Assembly: GCA_002803225.1 (NCBI GenBank)
Contig: NXFV01000237.1
Span: 1 to 62,966, forward strand
From: Gamarada debralockiae
Taxonomy: Eukaryota; Ascomycota; Leotiomycetes; Helotiales; Hyphodiscaceae
DNA length: 62,966 bases
Reading direction: 5' to 3'
Shown: positions 1 to 11,511 of the stretch, one piece after another
Position numbering within the stretch: the stretch's first letter is position 1
Layout of the letters: each line of letters begins with the position of its first letter
Notes under the pieces: model-generated
What the model was told of the DNA's origin: nothing
What the model saw: only the letters and a program-made list of their open reading frames with translations
The model's database searches: none
Made by a program: the position numbers and the translations under genes

Positions 1-1049
1 CTCACATGATAACAGAGAAAAATCGCACCAGCGCGCCTTGGCGCGCTGCACTCATGCTAGTCCATCGCTACCACTGACACCACCCGTCGTCACCTCTCCG
101 TCGAGCGACCATTCCTCTTCAAAAATGAGGCTCCCTAGTTCTCCAACCCTAAAATGGTGCAATTTTCCCATAACCATGTCCCGCTTCACGGCTTGCCGTT
201 GAGATTACCTAATTTCACCAGTTTCGGCCCCCAAGCTGTCCAACTCGCAACAAAACTTGGATTCTTGGACGATCCCCCTTCCTCCATTCCCCCGCCTTCG
301 CGGATTCGCGTGGAAAATATTCGCAGGGGCTGAGATTTTGATGCACATGGAAAAATGCCCATGTTCAACCCCCTTCTCCTGCATCCCTGAAAAGGAAAGT
401 CCATAAAAAGGAGTTTGGGACCGAATTTCGAACATTGGGACTGACGAGCCGAAGTTGATCATTATTCCACATGAAACGAAATCCGGGTCCTTATCGGTCC
501 TGTTTGTCGGGTGTGTCGCTCTCGCTGTTAGCTTTAGGTGGCAAATGGTGGGGTGAGAGTAATAGGGCGTGTCGTGTGAGGCGGGGTCAATTGAGATTGC
601 CTTTTCATAATTTGGATGAGATTGGGATCAGAATTGCAATTGCGCATTGGTGTGAAGAATGGGATTGTGATGTTCATTTGTATCACAATGCCATTCTGTC
701 AACCGTTTTGATTTCATTGTTCAACAATTTTTGACTGTCAGGTTCACATTTTAAAGACAGGAGAGCCTGCAGTTTTTATCTGATTTGATTCCTTTGTCGT
801 AGTGACTAATCTCTCTATATACAAGACATTACTCTCGCCTGATCATTGACATAACCATGCTCCGAATGCAATCCATCCAATTAATCCTCCGCCTGATACC
901 TTAATTATCATTCCATCATTATTGAGAATGATATTTTGATGAGCCCGTATTCCATGCTGCTAAAACCGTGAAAAGGAGCGTGCCATAACTCTTCCTCTCA
1001 ATCGCAAAAAAGAACTCCTTCCTTCCCCTAATAACTTAACTTCTCAATT
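1..1049. other. Intergenic, no gene seen
   Basis: No open frame here has a recognisable protein, signal peptide or believable splice pattern. The only structure noted is a perfect 9-base inverted repeat (cagcgcgcc / ggcgcgctg, positions 29-37 and 40-48) with a two-base loop. The right end is the downstream region of the PIR-type gene on the minus strand. Confidence 0.5.
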
Positions 1050-2281
1050 TTACAAGAGAGCAGCAACGAGACCGATAACAATAGCAACGAAGCTGGAGCC
1101 AACTGTGACGGCGTTTCCACCGGAACCAGTGACTTGAGCTGGAGTAGTTGGGGTGGTGACAACGGTGGCGTTAGTGTGGGTAGCAGAGGAGGTAACCTTT
1201 GGTGCAGTGGTGGTGGGGGCTTGTGGTTGTCCATCACTGATCTGTGAAATGACAACGCCTGCCGCAGAGGAGGTTGGTGCCTGGGGTTGTCCATCAGAGA
1301 TCTGAGATATAGGAGCGGGCTTGGTGGTGGCGGTAGGTGCCTGGGGTTGTCCATCGGAGATCTGAGATATAGGAGCGGGCTTGGCGGTAGCGGTGGCAGT
1401 GGGGGCTTGGGGCTGGCCATCGCTGATCTGGGAAATGGGCTTTGGCAAGGCGAGGGAGGTTGGTGCTTGAGGTTGTCCATCACTGATTTGAGAAATGACG
1501 GCAGTTGGAACTTGTGGTTGTCCGTCTGAAATCTGAGTGATTGGGATGGCAGAAGCAGCTTGGGGTTGTCCATCAGATATTTGTGTGATGGGCTTAGCAG
1601 ATTGAGCTTGAGGCTGGCCATCAGAGATTTGTGTGATGGGCTTAGCAGATTGAGCTTTAGGCTGGCCATCAGAGATTTGGCTGACTGCGGTAGCAACGCC
1701 AGTAGCGGCTGGCTGTCCATCAGAGGCTTGAGTGACTTTTCCCGACGAGCTAGTGCCGCAGGGGAGAATGTCGATCAAGATAGGCTCGCATTGAGCGGCC
1801 CAGTGGCGGTCGTACAAGTTGTAGAAGCCACCGCTCAAGCACTCATAGAAGATAGCGGAGGAACCGAGAGCAAGGGAGCTGTTGCTGCCAACAGAGAAGC
1901 CATCAGTGTAGATGGCTCCAGCCTGTGGGGGTCCATCAAATTGGAATTGGTAGTTGGACGCAATGTATCCGGTACGGCCATTTTGATCGGTGAGCTTGCC
2001 ATTGGCAAGGGTGATAACGAGAGATCCCTCAGCAGTTGGGCAGGCATCGCGCTGTTGAAGTCAGTATGGTGAAGGCTGGTGGTCGCGTGAGGGTCGCATA
2101 CCTTTGAAAGATCACGCCTGGTGACAATTGTGCTGTTCACGGCGGTAATCTGGAATTTGTCGGGATAGCTGGTAGAGAAACCTGCTGGAGGAGAGCCGCT
2201 GGGGCTGATGGCTCCGGTGACACCCTGAGGAGCGGCGTAGGCAACAGCTGCTATGGCAGCGAGAGCGATTGTAGTCTGCAT
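1050..2281 (-). CDS. PIR-repeat cell wall protein with GPI-type tail
   Basis: Two exons, 2281-2102 and 2051-1050, joined across a 50-nt GT-AG intron, give 393 residues. The start is the first Met of a clean signal peptide (MQTTIALAAIAAVAYA), followed by a KEX2-like RR near residue 56. Residues about 60-160 form the cysteine-containing domain of PIR/CIS3-type proteins, with GRTGYIASNYQFQFDGPPQ and FYNLYDRHWAAQCEPI. Ten PIR-like repeats follow, core Q-I-S-D-G-Q-P, one every 15-22 residues. The last 20 residues are hydrophobic after a Gly/Asn stretch, as in GPI addition signals. In PIR proteins the repeat glutamine is ester-linked to beta-1,3-glucan, so this is probably a covalently bound wall protein. 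Repeats lie after the cysteine domain, the reverse of yeast PIR order. Confidence 0.88.
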
Positions 2282-2370
2282 GTTGGATAGCGAGTGAACA
2301 GGCAGGAGAGTTGTACCAGAGATAGTTAAGAGAAAGCGAATGACACTTGACCGGATGGTTGTGGACAAGG

Positions 2371-2386
2371 GTTTAAATAATATTGG
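2371..2386 (-). promoter_or_regulatory. TATA-like and CCAAT motifs upstream of PIR-type gene
   Basis: On the minus strand a CCAAT pentamer (2386-2382) is followed by TATTTAAA (2379-2372), about 90 bases before the start codon at 2281. The spacing fits a core promoter for the PIR-type gene. Assignment rests on motif and position only. Confidence 0.35.
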
Positions 2387-4266
2387 TCGTAACCAAGGCA
2401 ACAGGAAGGAAAGGAAAAAGTGAGGAGGCAGGAGGGGAGGGTTTATGTAGGTGGTTGAACTGACTACAGTAGCCTCCTGCACTAGCTCCTGGTAGGTAGG
2501 AATATACGCGTATCAATTAGAAGGAGAAATAAAGTGTGAGGGGGCATACTACTCGCAAATGATGACGGCATTGTGGAGAGTCGGGTGAGATCGTGAGCTA
2601 CACAATTGACACCAAGCCAGACCAATCCCTGAAATGGAAGCACGCAACGGGAGATTTAATGTGGATTTGGTTACCTATTAGAATCCGGCTCAATTGACTT
2701 TCCCTTCTTTGCTCCAGACCGAGCGGTGGTCGGATTGTCTATCATAGATCTTGGCGCAGATGTTAGAGGACGAAGGAAGAAGGAGAAGGTGATGCTTCGG
2801 TGTGGATGATTTTCCCGTCGTATCGGAGGGTGATAGGCGGGTTGGATGGAGGGGTGATAGGCGGAGTGGGGCAGCAGCTCGCGCCGGTGTGCCACCATCA
2901 TGCACTGACTGGGGATGAGCATAGCTAGCTTTCCACAGTTGCCTGGGTGAAGAGCTTCAATGTAAAGTGCTTGCAGCTGAAAAAAGCAGGGGTTGGTCCA
3001 GGCTAGAATGAGAACGGCACAGCATAAAGTAGGATAGTGAGACATTTGAGAAGCCAGAAGCGGGGAAACCAAAGTCATCATGTACGGTACGTCAAAAGTT
3101 TTACCCGATGCGGGCAGGTGGGCTGACAGGGTACAAAACGTACGAGGGTGGTGAGCTTGTTGATTGTTGAGGGCGGCAAAAAAGGTACGATTTATGGCTT
3201 CATCAAGCCACAAATCCAGGCATCAAAGGTACAGTAGTTCTTTCGATTTCGATTCAGATCGAACCAAAATATCTCGTCAGCTGGTTCAATTGGCGTTCAA
3301 AATTCTCTTCTGTACAGTAGTAGTGTTGGGGGACCACTAGAAGGCCATGATGCAACCATGACGGACCTGGCCCGCTGTGGGGTAAAAAAGATACCGTAGG
3401 CCGGGCGATCAGCTCATGGATGACGATAGGCTTCCTTTCAGCACGACCGTCCAGGGTCTGAACAGCTGCCTTTGCCTTCTTCTCTTCCTTTCCCACCAAT
3501 CACCCTCTCAAGTGCTCGCTGCAACATCGTCTCATCGTATGTTTCTTTTTGTCAAGAGCCTTTGGGAGCACGGAATTAGAGTTTCGAGAAGTCTTTGAAT
3601 TATTCCCCGATTTCTCTTTCTGGCCTGTTGTAAACACTGCGCATCGGTGCTCCGGATCTGGCGCTCCATGCAGCTCGATTATGTATGCACCTTCGTTGGA
3701 GTGTTGTACAGCGCCGCATGAGTGAGACATGCAGCTCATCGGTATCAAGATGAAACACCATATAGCATCTCACATTGGATCTCGTTCTCAGAAAATAACT
3801 TGCAGGGTCTTTTGCTTTTTTCCCACAACACCAGCCACAGCTGAGGACTGATAAGAACCGTCTATCTGTTTTTTTCTTCTGTGTGGGGGTTTTCAATAAG
3901 AAATCTCCATGGCTTGTCGCATATCAAGCCTTATCATTTCTGGCATTTACACTGACATTGCAGATGAACTAAACTGCAGCTGCAGGAAGGATGCGAATTG
4001 CGAGACCGATAGCAAATAAAGCTCAAGATGCCCGGCGCAGAAACATCAAAGGATCGCACGATTCAAAAATGCTCGGAGACCACCAATTGGACCTCGTTGC
4101 CGAATAATCGTACGAAGAATCAGCAGAGAACAAAAAGTTGGGATTCGGGAAAGGGAAGTTAAGGTCGGGGATCACCAGCATCGAACCCCAAGGAAACAAA
4201 CCCAACAGACGAAATACCGAACCACAACTTATCAAACACTGAATATCTAAACGACGAGCTTACGGA
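2387..4266. other. Intergenic, no supported gene
   Basis: Several minus-strand frames of 80-180 codons are open, but none has a signal peptide, known motif or splice sites that extend it. I treat the region as the shared upstream region of the PIR-type gene (minus) and the charged protein at 4267 (plus). The last 300 bases should carry the leader of the latter. Confidence 0.45.
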
Positions 4267-5163
4267 ATGGCCACAGTTGGATCTCTCACCCAACCCCTCT
4301 TAACCTCCCTTTTAGAAGCCTCCACCCTCTGCGCCGAAATAAAAAAGAACCGACACTGCGGATCCGTACACACACAGCTCGATCTCCTCGAATCTTCTCT
4401 CCTTGACGGTCCCTCGTTCATAGGCTCCCAATTCGCTGGATTGGAGGGCGTACTCCTCAACGAGAGTGCGCAGCAAGAGTTCGCAGACTACACAACACAG
4501 CTTGCGCTCATTTGCGGGAGACTAGAAAGCATCGCACACCCCTCTCACTCTTCTCACAGTTCCCATATCAACCCTGAATCCAAACACCACTCGCATCTTA
4601 GACACGAACACAGGTCGCACTCCCATTCAGGCTCCTCTTCCGACGAGAAGGAAAAAGAAAAGGAACATTACCACCATAAACACCATTCCAACACCAAGCC
4701 GTTGATCTTTTCGGCATTTGAACCGATACATCACCATCATCATAGGAAAGAGATTGAGGATCCGCATTTCCATGAAATAAGAGACGAATGGGAGGGTGTT
4801 AGGCAACGGGTTGGTGCGACGCTGGAGGGGTTGAAAATCATTGCGAAAGTTAAGGAAGAAGTCATTGTGGCAAAAACGGAGAAGGTGGAGATCAAGGAAG
4901 AAACCGGGTCCGCCGAGGAAATTGTCCAGAAAGTAGAAAAAGTCGAGATAGAGGAAGAAGAGGTAAAAGTGGAAGTGAAAGAGGAGGTCAAGCATGTTGA
5001 GGTAAAGGAAACGGAGACAATCTTGGTTGAAGTTGAGGAAGAGGAACATCACGAACCCCACGACGACAACATTTCTCCACTAGATTCTGGAAGTGAAAGC
5101 GAGGAGAATGAAGAGAAGAAGATATTGGAGCTTGAGATTAGGGAGGTGGAAGGGAGAGTGTAA
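4267..5163 (+). CDS. Hypothetical charged low-complexity protein
   Basis: A single uninterrupted frame of 298 residues. Residues 1-85 look like a compact helical domain with two cysteines. Residues about 95-160 are rich in His and Ser with several runs of HHHH type, and residues about 185-298 are a Glu/Lys/Val-rich stretch of repeated K-V-E/E-E-V type units, predicted charged helix or coil. There is no signal peptide or membrane segment, so it is probably cytoplasmic or nuclear. I do not recognise the family. Low-complexity coding of this kind can arise by chance, but the ordered N-terminal part and the length without a stop favour a real gene. The histidine clusters could bind metal, which is only a guess. 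Confidence 0.6.
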   Translation: MATVGSLTQPLLTSLLEASTLCAEIKKNRHCGSVHTQLDLLESSLLDGPSFIGSQFAGLEGVLLNESAQQEFADYTTQLALICGRLESIAHPSHSSHSSHINPESKHHSHLRHEHRSHSHSGSSSDEKEKEKEHYHHKHHSNTKPLIFSAFEPIHHHHHRKEIEDPHFHEIRDEWEGVRQRVGATLEGLKIIAKVKEEVIVAKTEKVEIKEETGSAEEIVQKVEKVEIEEEEVKVEVKEEVKHVEVKETETILVEVEEEEHHEPHDDNISPLDSGSESEENEEKKILELEIREVEGRV

Positions 5164-6162
5164 AGGCGGGTGGGCATGGCTGCCGCGAGTCACGTGGTAT
5201 TTCACTTTCAGGTAATCCCAAGCTACGTTTGCAAATGAACTTTGCCATCTTCTTCTATTTCGAGAAACCTCTATGCCTCCCTGTCAGACCTTACCAAATG
5301 AATGGAAGCAAGAAAGGGGAGCATGACGTCAACCCTGCAACTGCAAGAGAAGCGCGCAGGAGACAGCAACTGGGTCAAATGGACAGGACAACGGCTAGGC
5401 TACCGAGCCATAACGGCATTACCAGTGCTCAAAAATACTCTACCCGCGCGCTGAGTGCAAAAATCCGATTACAAAAAGAGTGCCCAATGGCGCTGAGACA
5501 ATTGAGTTGTGGCGCTTTACGAAGCCTTCTAGAGGGGCAGCGTCGCGCCGTCCCGTTCCCGTGTCAGTCACCTCAAAAAAAAAAAAAAAGGCACACTTCT
5601 GAGTAGTTGCCCCTCTTTCTCAATGGTGAACTCATTTCAAATTTGGGTTCGCAGCTGAAATCAAAGCCCTGAGAGTTATTTTCACGCATTTTCTCCAATT
5701 TAGACTCGAACAAACTCGACCGCCCAGATCAAAGTGATATGAGCCGATATGGGATGACCTGCCACAAGGCTGTCCCGTTTAAGTCTGCCTTGCTGTGTTA
5801 CACAACGTCTCAAATGCGGCTGAGCATCTACTTAGAGATACGCGCCTCCACAAAGAGAAACAGCAAGCCTTTGTCCCACTCTGGGAACCACTCACGACTA
5901 AAACATACCTCTCCTGTCTTGGCAAACAATGGTGATTCTTGAAGCCTAGTAACATGCGACCACACTCTGTGAGTCAGGGACCTTCTTTCCGCAAGCCTCT
6001 GGTGCTGAAGGCGAAACTTTAATTCGATTATGCCAGAACAATGGCGATTTATCAGCCTTGCCAGTTGGCAATGGTTCATATGCCTTGTTCGATTCCATAT
6101 ATCTCCCCGAAACCCGATCAATTCTTTGGGGGTCATTCTATTGAGATCTCACATGCTCAAAC
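5164..6162. other. Intergenic, no gene seen
   Basis: Contains a run of 12 A at about 5577-5588 and short open frames without recognisable content. It separates the charged protein from the CFEM-type gene; the last few hundred bases should hold the latter's promoter. Confidence 0.45.
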
Positions 6163-8889
6163 ATGATTGAAACATCATTAGTCGTCCTCCTACTTTTCTG
6201 TATCCCCCTCGCTTCTGCCCAATGGAGCGACTATCCCGCCTGTTCCCAACTTTGCATGTCCAACGCGCAGCTAAGTAGTGGCTGCCCTGTAAACAACATC
6301 TGTCTCTGCTCCAATACTGGCAATTTCTTTGGAAAGGCTTCAGCTTGTGCGCTGCAAGAGTGCGATACAGCCAACTTCGACAAAACGTATTCCACTCTGG
6401 TATTCAACTGCAACGCCTATGGCCAAGCCGTAGATTACAGCCTTCTTGAATTCGAATATGCTGGAGAAGAATTACTGTCAACTTCAAAAGGTATACAACC
6501 AAAAAGAACACTTGCTAGCAATATTTCGGACACCTCAGCCAACGGATCTTCTTTCCTAGCCACGTCTGCTACATCGAAATCTACTCCACAGCCTACTACA
6601 TCAGCAACATTGCACCTCACAGAGAGCAACCAATTAACATCTTCCATTGTGTACGTTCCGGCGGTCTGTCATTCTTTCTCCGAACCCCTAGCTGAACGAT
6701 TTTTAGGACCATTTCAGATCCAACAGCCACTCCAACGACGCCCCAGGAAAGCGAGACAAGCATCAATACACCGTCCACTACTACCACGATCTCCCATGCA
6801 CAGACGACTTCAGATCCGCCATCAACGGCTCCTGCGACCCAAGAAACTACCAGCCATGCGGCAGCGTCCAGTCTAGAATCCTCTTCGCCTACGACGCCAG
6901 CATCTAGCACAATACCTACTCCTACAACTGCAAATATTCCTACACCATCCACTTCTGCCTCCGCATCTCTTCCTACTCCGTCGAATATTCCACCGCCCAA
7001 TATTGCGCTTTGTGACGACCCTCTGTGGACACCGTCTCCTGACAATTGGGTCAATGCTAACGTTGATAACGAACTGCAACAGAGAGCATCACAATGGGGA
7101 AATGGAATCAAATTCACCGATTTTATCGGCAATTACACAGGAAATAGAAACATTCAATGCGGGATTGGATATACGTCCACCTGTACCGTACCAGATTGTC
7201 CAGGTATAAGTTCGCGCTTATCGAATTACTTTGTGGATCTTGCTGATGAGTGTCCGCACAGCTTTTCAGAGTGCGGGTGGCGAGCGATGGGCATATTTTG
7301 TGAGCATAAGTTTGGTCGAGATGAACTCTCTAGTAAATATTGTGAATGTAAGACCCTCTCACTACTTTGAAACCGAATTATTGTACTGAGAATCACATAG
7401 GATGGCATTTCTTCAGGGACAAGAGACCTAAGTCTAGTCATCACTTCGATGGCCAACGACTTCTTCCCATGGCAGAACCCAGAGTCACATGCCCAAAAGG
7501 CTCTGCCCTGGCTGGAAGCATTACTATCCGCTGTGCTTTCTTTCGTTCCGGTCTTCTTTGCCCTTGAAGGAGCGGCAATAAGAACTGGAATAACCCAGTC
7601 AGCCGCTGCATTCGCTTCAGGAGGCTTGCAGACTTTGGCTGCAGATTACTCTCCTGTGTAAGTTTTACGAGTTACAACTCCCTCTTGTCAGAATTAGTCA
7701 ACTAATTTACGTCAATAGCACTTACCTTCTAGGTAATATGGCAACTATCGGGGATCTGGTCAAGAATGCCTCTACAACCGCGACAGGGACATTGGACGCT
7801 TGGTCAACGCAACTGTTCAATGGAGAGCGAGATACAGCTGGCAATACTATTGTGTATGTAATGCCAATTTTTCGTGGCACGACGATGCTAATTTGTTTTT
7901 ATGTTAGAGATTATATGGCAGGAGGCCGTTGGACGTTCAATTATAATGTCACGCCGACTGCTGTCGAGACCTATTATTTCCAGAGCTTGGTCTCAGATGT
8001 GGTCAACGATCAGCTAACGTAAGTGAATATAATCTCCATAGTAAAGTTTCTTGTCTAAATAATATGTAGGACCAACAGTGACAGCAAAACATTCGTCATG
8101 TGTACAAACGCCACTTCATCATGTAACGAGAATTCGTTCTATGCAGAAAACGGACGGTCATGCTGTCTTTACCGGTAACCAACAGCCCCAATCTGGATCC
8201 AAAAGGCAAAGTATCTAATTGGACTCGCAGAATTGCCGATAACGGAAGTTATATCGAGCCACCAGAGCTAAAGTTCCTGCAAAATGCTACTTACGGCATC
8301 CAGCCAGCGGTACGTCTCCAGTTCCTCCATTCCCCATACTCTATGAACTTCACTCATCCCTTGTAATATTTCAGAGTATAACTGCCTCGTCACTTCATTC
8401 ATATGAAGCTCAACGTCTGAACTACGATCTAAGCGACACAAGTCTCCTCGTCAATGACTCCCTCTCCGGAAACCTAAGCGATCAATTCTTCCTCCAAGGC
8501 GTCAATTCTCAAGGTTCGAAACTCACTCCCCTGCAAGCATCAAAATCAGCAGCTAATCCTTCCATCCTACAACAGGAATATGGACCCTACCCGTTTGCGA
8601 TGTTGGGTACCGCGGCGACTGGGTGGCAGACTACTCAGCGCAAATGATGCCCTGCTGTTGCGGCGCACAGAACTCCAGCGGGATTGGGTGCGCAGAAACA
8701 ATTGAATTTTTCCAGAAAGCACATATTGCTGGCTTTGGATCTGTTAATACGATCTGTGCGAAGCAATACCCTGGGTTCGTTGCTGTGTCCAGTGGGCTAA
8801 GGTTGCAGGGCTCAATTATTGGTGCTGTGACTTTTTGGGTGCTTCTGATGCTGGTTGGATTTGACTTTGATGGTTCTTTTTTATTATAG
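6163..8889 (+). CDS. CFEM-domain secreted or surface protein, eight exons
   Basis: Exons 6163-6650, 6707-7347, 7417-7657, 7719-7853, 7908-8018, 8070-8309, 8375-8513 and 8576-8889 have good GT-AG borders and compatible phases, giving about 769 residues. A signal peptide (MIETSLVVLLLFCIPLASA) precedes an eight-cysteine CFEM domain, residues about 23-90, with CALQECDTANFDKTY. A Ser/Thr/Pro-rich linker follows, then a long cysteine-containing region with many N-glycosylation sites (CCCGAQNSSGIGC near the end), and a hydrophobic C-terminal helix. CFEM proteins are extracellular, often wall- or membrane-attached, and some bind haem. The model needs one correction in exon 6: the frame reading ENGRSCCLYR meets a stop at about 8178 while NSPNLDPKGK continues one base away. 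An acceptor at 8146 would skip the conflict in frame. I do not recognise the C-terminal region. Confidence 0.72.
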
Positions 8890-11447
8890 ATTTGGCTTGC
8901 GGAATTTTGATAGGTGCTGGGGATGTTATGATAGAGAATAATGACCTATGCTAGACAGTTGAGGAACTTCTTTTGCTCTGAACTGCGCTATGTTGAATTT
9001 AGGCTTCTTCCATCAGCCTTATACGTCAAGTAGTTCAAACTCAATGAGGGGTTGAAAGCACCCCTGAACAGTCTGCTGCACTCCATAGAAAATATCCTTG
9101 ATAGTTTTTGGGCTAACAAACAAAGCACATTCTGGTCAATCACAACATCTCCATACTTCATAAGAAGCTTCACCATACTCTCCAGACATCCTTGAAGGAG
9201 GCTAGAACGGCCCTGGATATACGCTCAAGCCGCTAGCATACTTGTGTAACCAAGCTGACCAGACCTGTAACTTGAGAATGATGGCCAGCTAATGATCAGC
9301 GATTTGCGGAAAGAACCTCACCAACATGGTTATTAAGCAGGTTACGTAAAGTCCGAGGTCATGCTCTTGAGTAAGGCGATAGCGGGGTACTCGTATTAGT
9401 CTCAACTGTGGCTGTCTTATCTGCATGACGGAGTAGCCTGGGCAGGGTATCTTGCATGCTGGACGGAGTTGGTCCCAAATATGTCAAGACATATTTTGGA
9501 TGATGTTTAAAAGCAATTATTGAAGGTTGAAGAATGATGAACGTGACTACTACTACTGAAATACGGAACTCTGGGAGGAAAAATGTCGACTCTGAGGTCA
9601 TCCAGTAACTCGCCGCAAGTGGGGGTTCTGGACTTCTGCCCCGCACTTGCAGGGGTTTGTGAAATACCCGCCAACACTCTTGCGCCGCTTTGGGTTCTGA
9701 CTGCTCACGTTATTTTGACTGTAGACCCAAGTTGGACTTGTCTCACTACTCTCAAGAGAATGTTCTGCTTCATGAAGTGAGCTAATTCACTTCCTAATGT
9801 TATGCAACAGTACGAAGTACTGACACGGATTTGTCCCACCAAAATTTGGACCTCTTCACAATACTGCCCCTGGCTTCAAGCTTTAGAATGTGCTTCTCCA
9901 GATCTAGCGCAAAGGCATAGGTCTTGAGTTTCTCAAGTCTCCCTCGCGCTCCTGGATATCACTGACAAGCGCTTGTGGTGCTAATAAGGAGAGGTATTAA
10001 GCCGGGCTAGTCTGAGGAAGGGCTAGCCCAAGCAGCAACACTTCAGTGCGGGTAATGCGGCGTTGAACGATCAAATCAATTACTACCATATCAAATTTAA
10101 GATACCTCAGCACATGGCCTCCAGGTGGAGAGAAAGTGTACAAAATCTCAACCTTGCGGGTGCAGAGGGATCGTCGGCTTGACCGATTGGCCTCCACCGA
10201 CATCAAGACAACGGAAATAATTCAGAAAGAGAGAACTCATCATCGGCGCTCGCTGAGTGGGTTTTGTGGCATCAGACCACCATAAGAATGGAGCACGCTA
10301 TGTTGGCCAGAGACTTTTGCACTCATATCCATGTCTTCTGAGTCCATGTTATATTTAAGCCTCCTGATGACAGTTGTGCAACACGTGGGAGACAGCTCTG
10401 GAATCTCATCATAACTTGACGAGGCTCCACATAATCGATTGTGTACGAGCATTCCTCTTTCCCGTCTCCCACGTCCAAGGCGACGGAGTTTGAGCACGGA
10501 CTTCACTCCGAGCTGCATCTGCCAAAATTTTGCTATCCGGAATGTGAAACCAGGAACCCGAAGGCCAGGAAAGCCTCACTCAAGGCTTCCATTTCCCAAT
10601 TTGAATTCGATCGAGATTCTTCATATGAATAATGGTGAAAGAATATTTGGACTTCGCGAATATCAGAATTTCTCAGCCGAAACGTGGTCGAAGTGGACGG
10701 GATGCTTCTCAATGAAAGATCAGTGATTGGCCGCCACCAAGCACTCTTGGCCGCACACTGGTGGCAGCCTCACCTTATTTCTACGCCCGCGCCCGAAGGA
10801 TTCATATAAATTTTCTTACACAGCTCCATATCGTATCCAATCATCCGATCAGATACGATGAATTACGAATTCTTTTCGGCGAAGAGCGAACACGTGCGAG
10901 ATGGACAATTTCAAGTGGTTGAAGAAGTTCGCTTGCGATGGATTTTGACAACGGTCTGCAGATTTCGTCCGCTTCCCCACTCTCCCGTCGGCCGAGACCG
11001 TTGAGACCGTTTTCCATGATCAACAGGCACAAGGAACATAACTTGCAGGGTGTTCGTCATTTTAAAGCAGCCATGAACCAACGAGCTTACCCCGCTTAAG
11101 TTTAAGCTGCAAAGCTTATACGCCGCCTCATACGGCAGCCAGTTAGCTCTCAGTACCGAGCACATGTTGCGAAGCCTCTGCAGTAGCTTCTCAGAATCAG
11201 GAAGGTCCCTATGTGAAAGCCAGGCAGACCCTACTGTAAGCTTCAGGGCCCATTCTTGGAGGGACCATGGCGAATCTTTCATCTTCGTCGCCTTCTCGAA
11301 CGCCCAGAAGAACGGTTCAATGAGATTTCATGGTGCTGCCCCGAAGTTATCCCATCTTTATGAAATCCTTGGCCTATCCCGGTGTACACGTGCATCGGAG
11401 GAATCCAGCCGTCAAGGTAGCCGCAGCTTGACTGACAGGTTGCAGAA
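8890..11447. other. Long gene-poor stretch with weak ankyrin-like remnants
   Basis: No intact gene. On the minus strand near 9000-9230 a frame reads GRSSLLQGCLESMVKLLMKYG, which resembles an ankyrin repeat, and near 10000-10200 another reads VVIDLIVQRRITRTEVL, similar to repeats that follow ankyrin or HET regions in fungi. The frames are short and interrupted. The rest shows nothing I can name. Confidence 0.3.
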
Positions 11448-11454
11448 GTATATA
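11448..11454 (+). promoter_or_regulatory. TATA-like box of the phosphoesterase gene
   Basis: TATATAG lies 58 bases before the start codon at 11512, in a short pyrimidine- and A-rich leader. The call rests on motif and position only. Confidence 0.35.
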
Positions 11455-11511
11455 GTGGCAGGTGAAACCTCAAATGTTTCGTGACAGCCGTTGAGAAGTC
11501 AAGCACTCAAG

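Noticed and set aside
1028..1720. 230-codon frame overlapping the PIR gene on the same strand
   Set aside because: It is the repeated PIR coding read in a second frame, so the repeats keep it open by chance.
2671..3213. 180-codon minus-strand open frame
   Set aside because: No motif, signal peptide or domain, odd composition rich in His, Pro and Ser, and no splice sites that extend it.
4627..5061. Phe/Leu-rich frame opposite the charged protein
   Set aside because: Antisense of Glu/Lys codons gives Phe/Leu automatically; the sense frame is longer and begins well.
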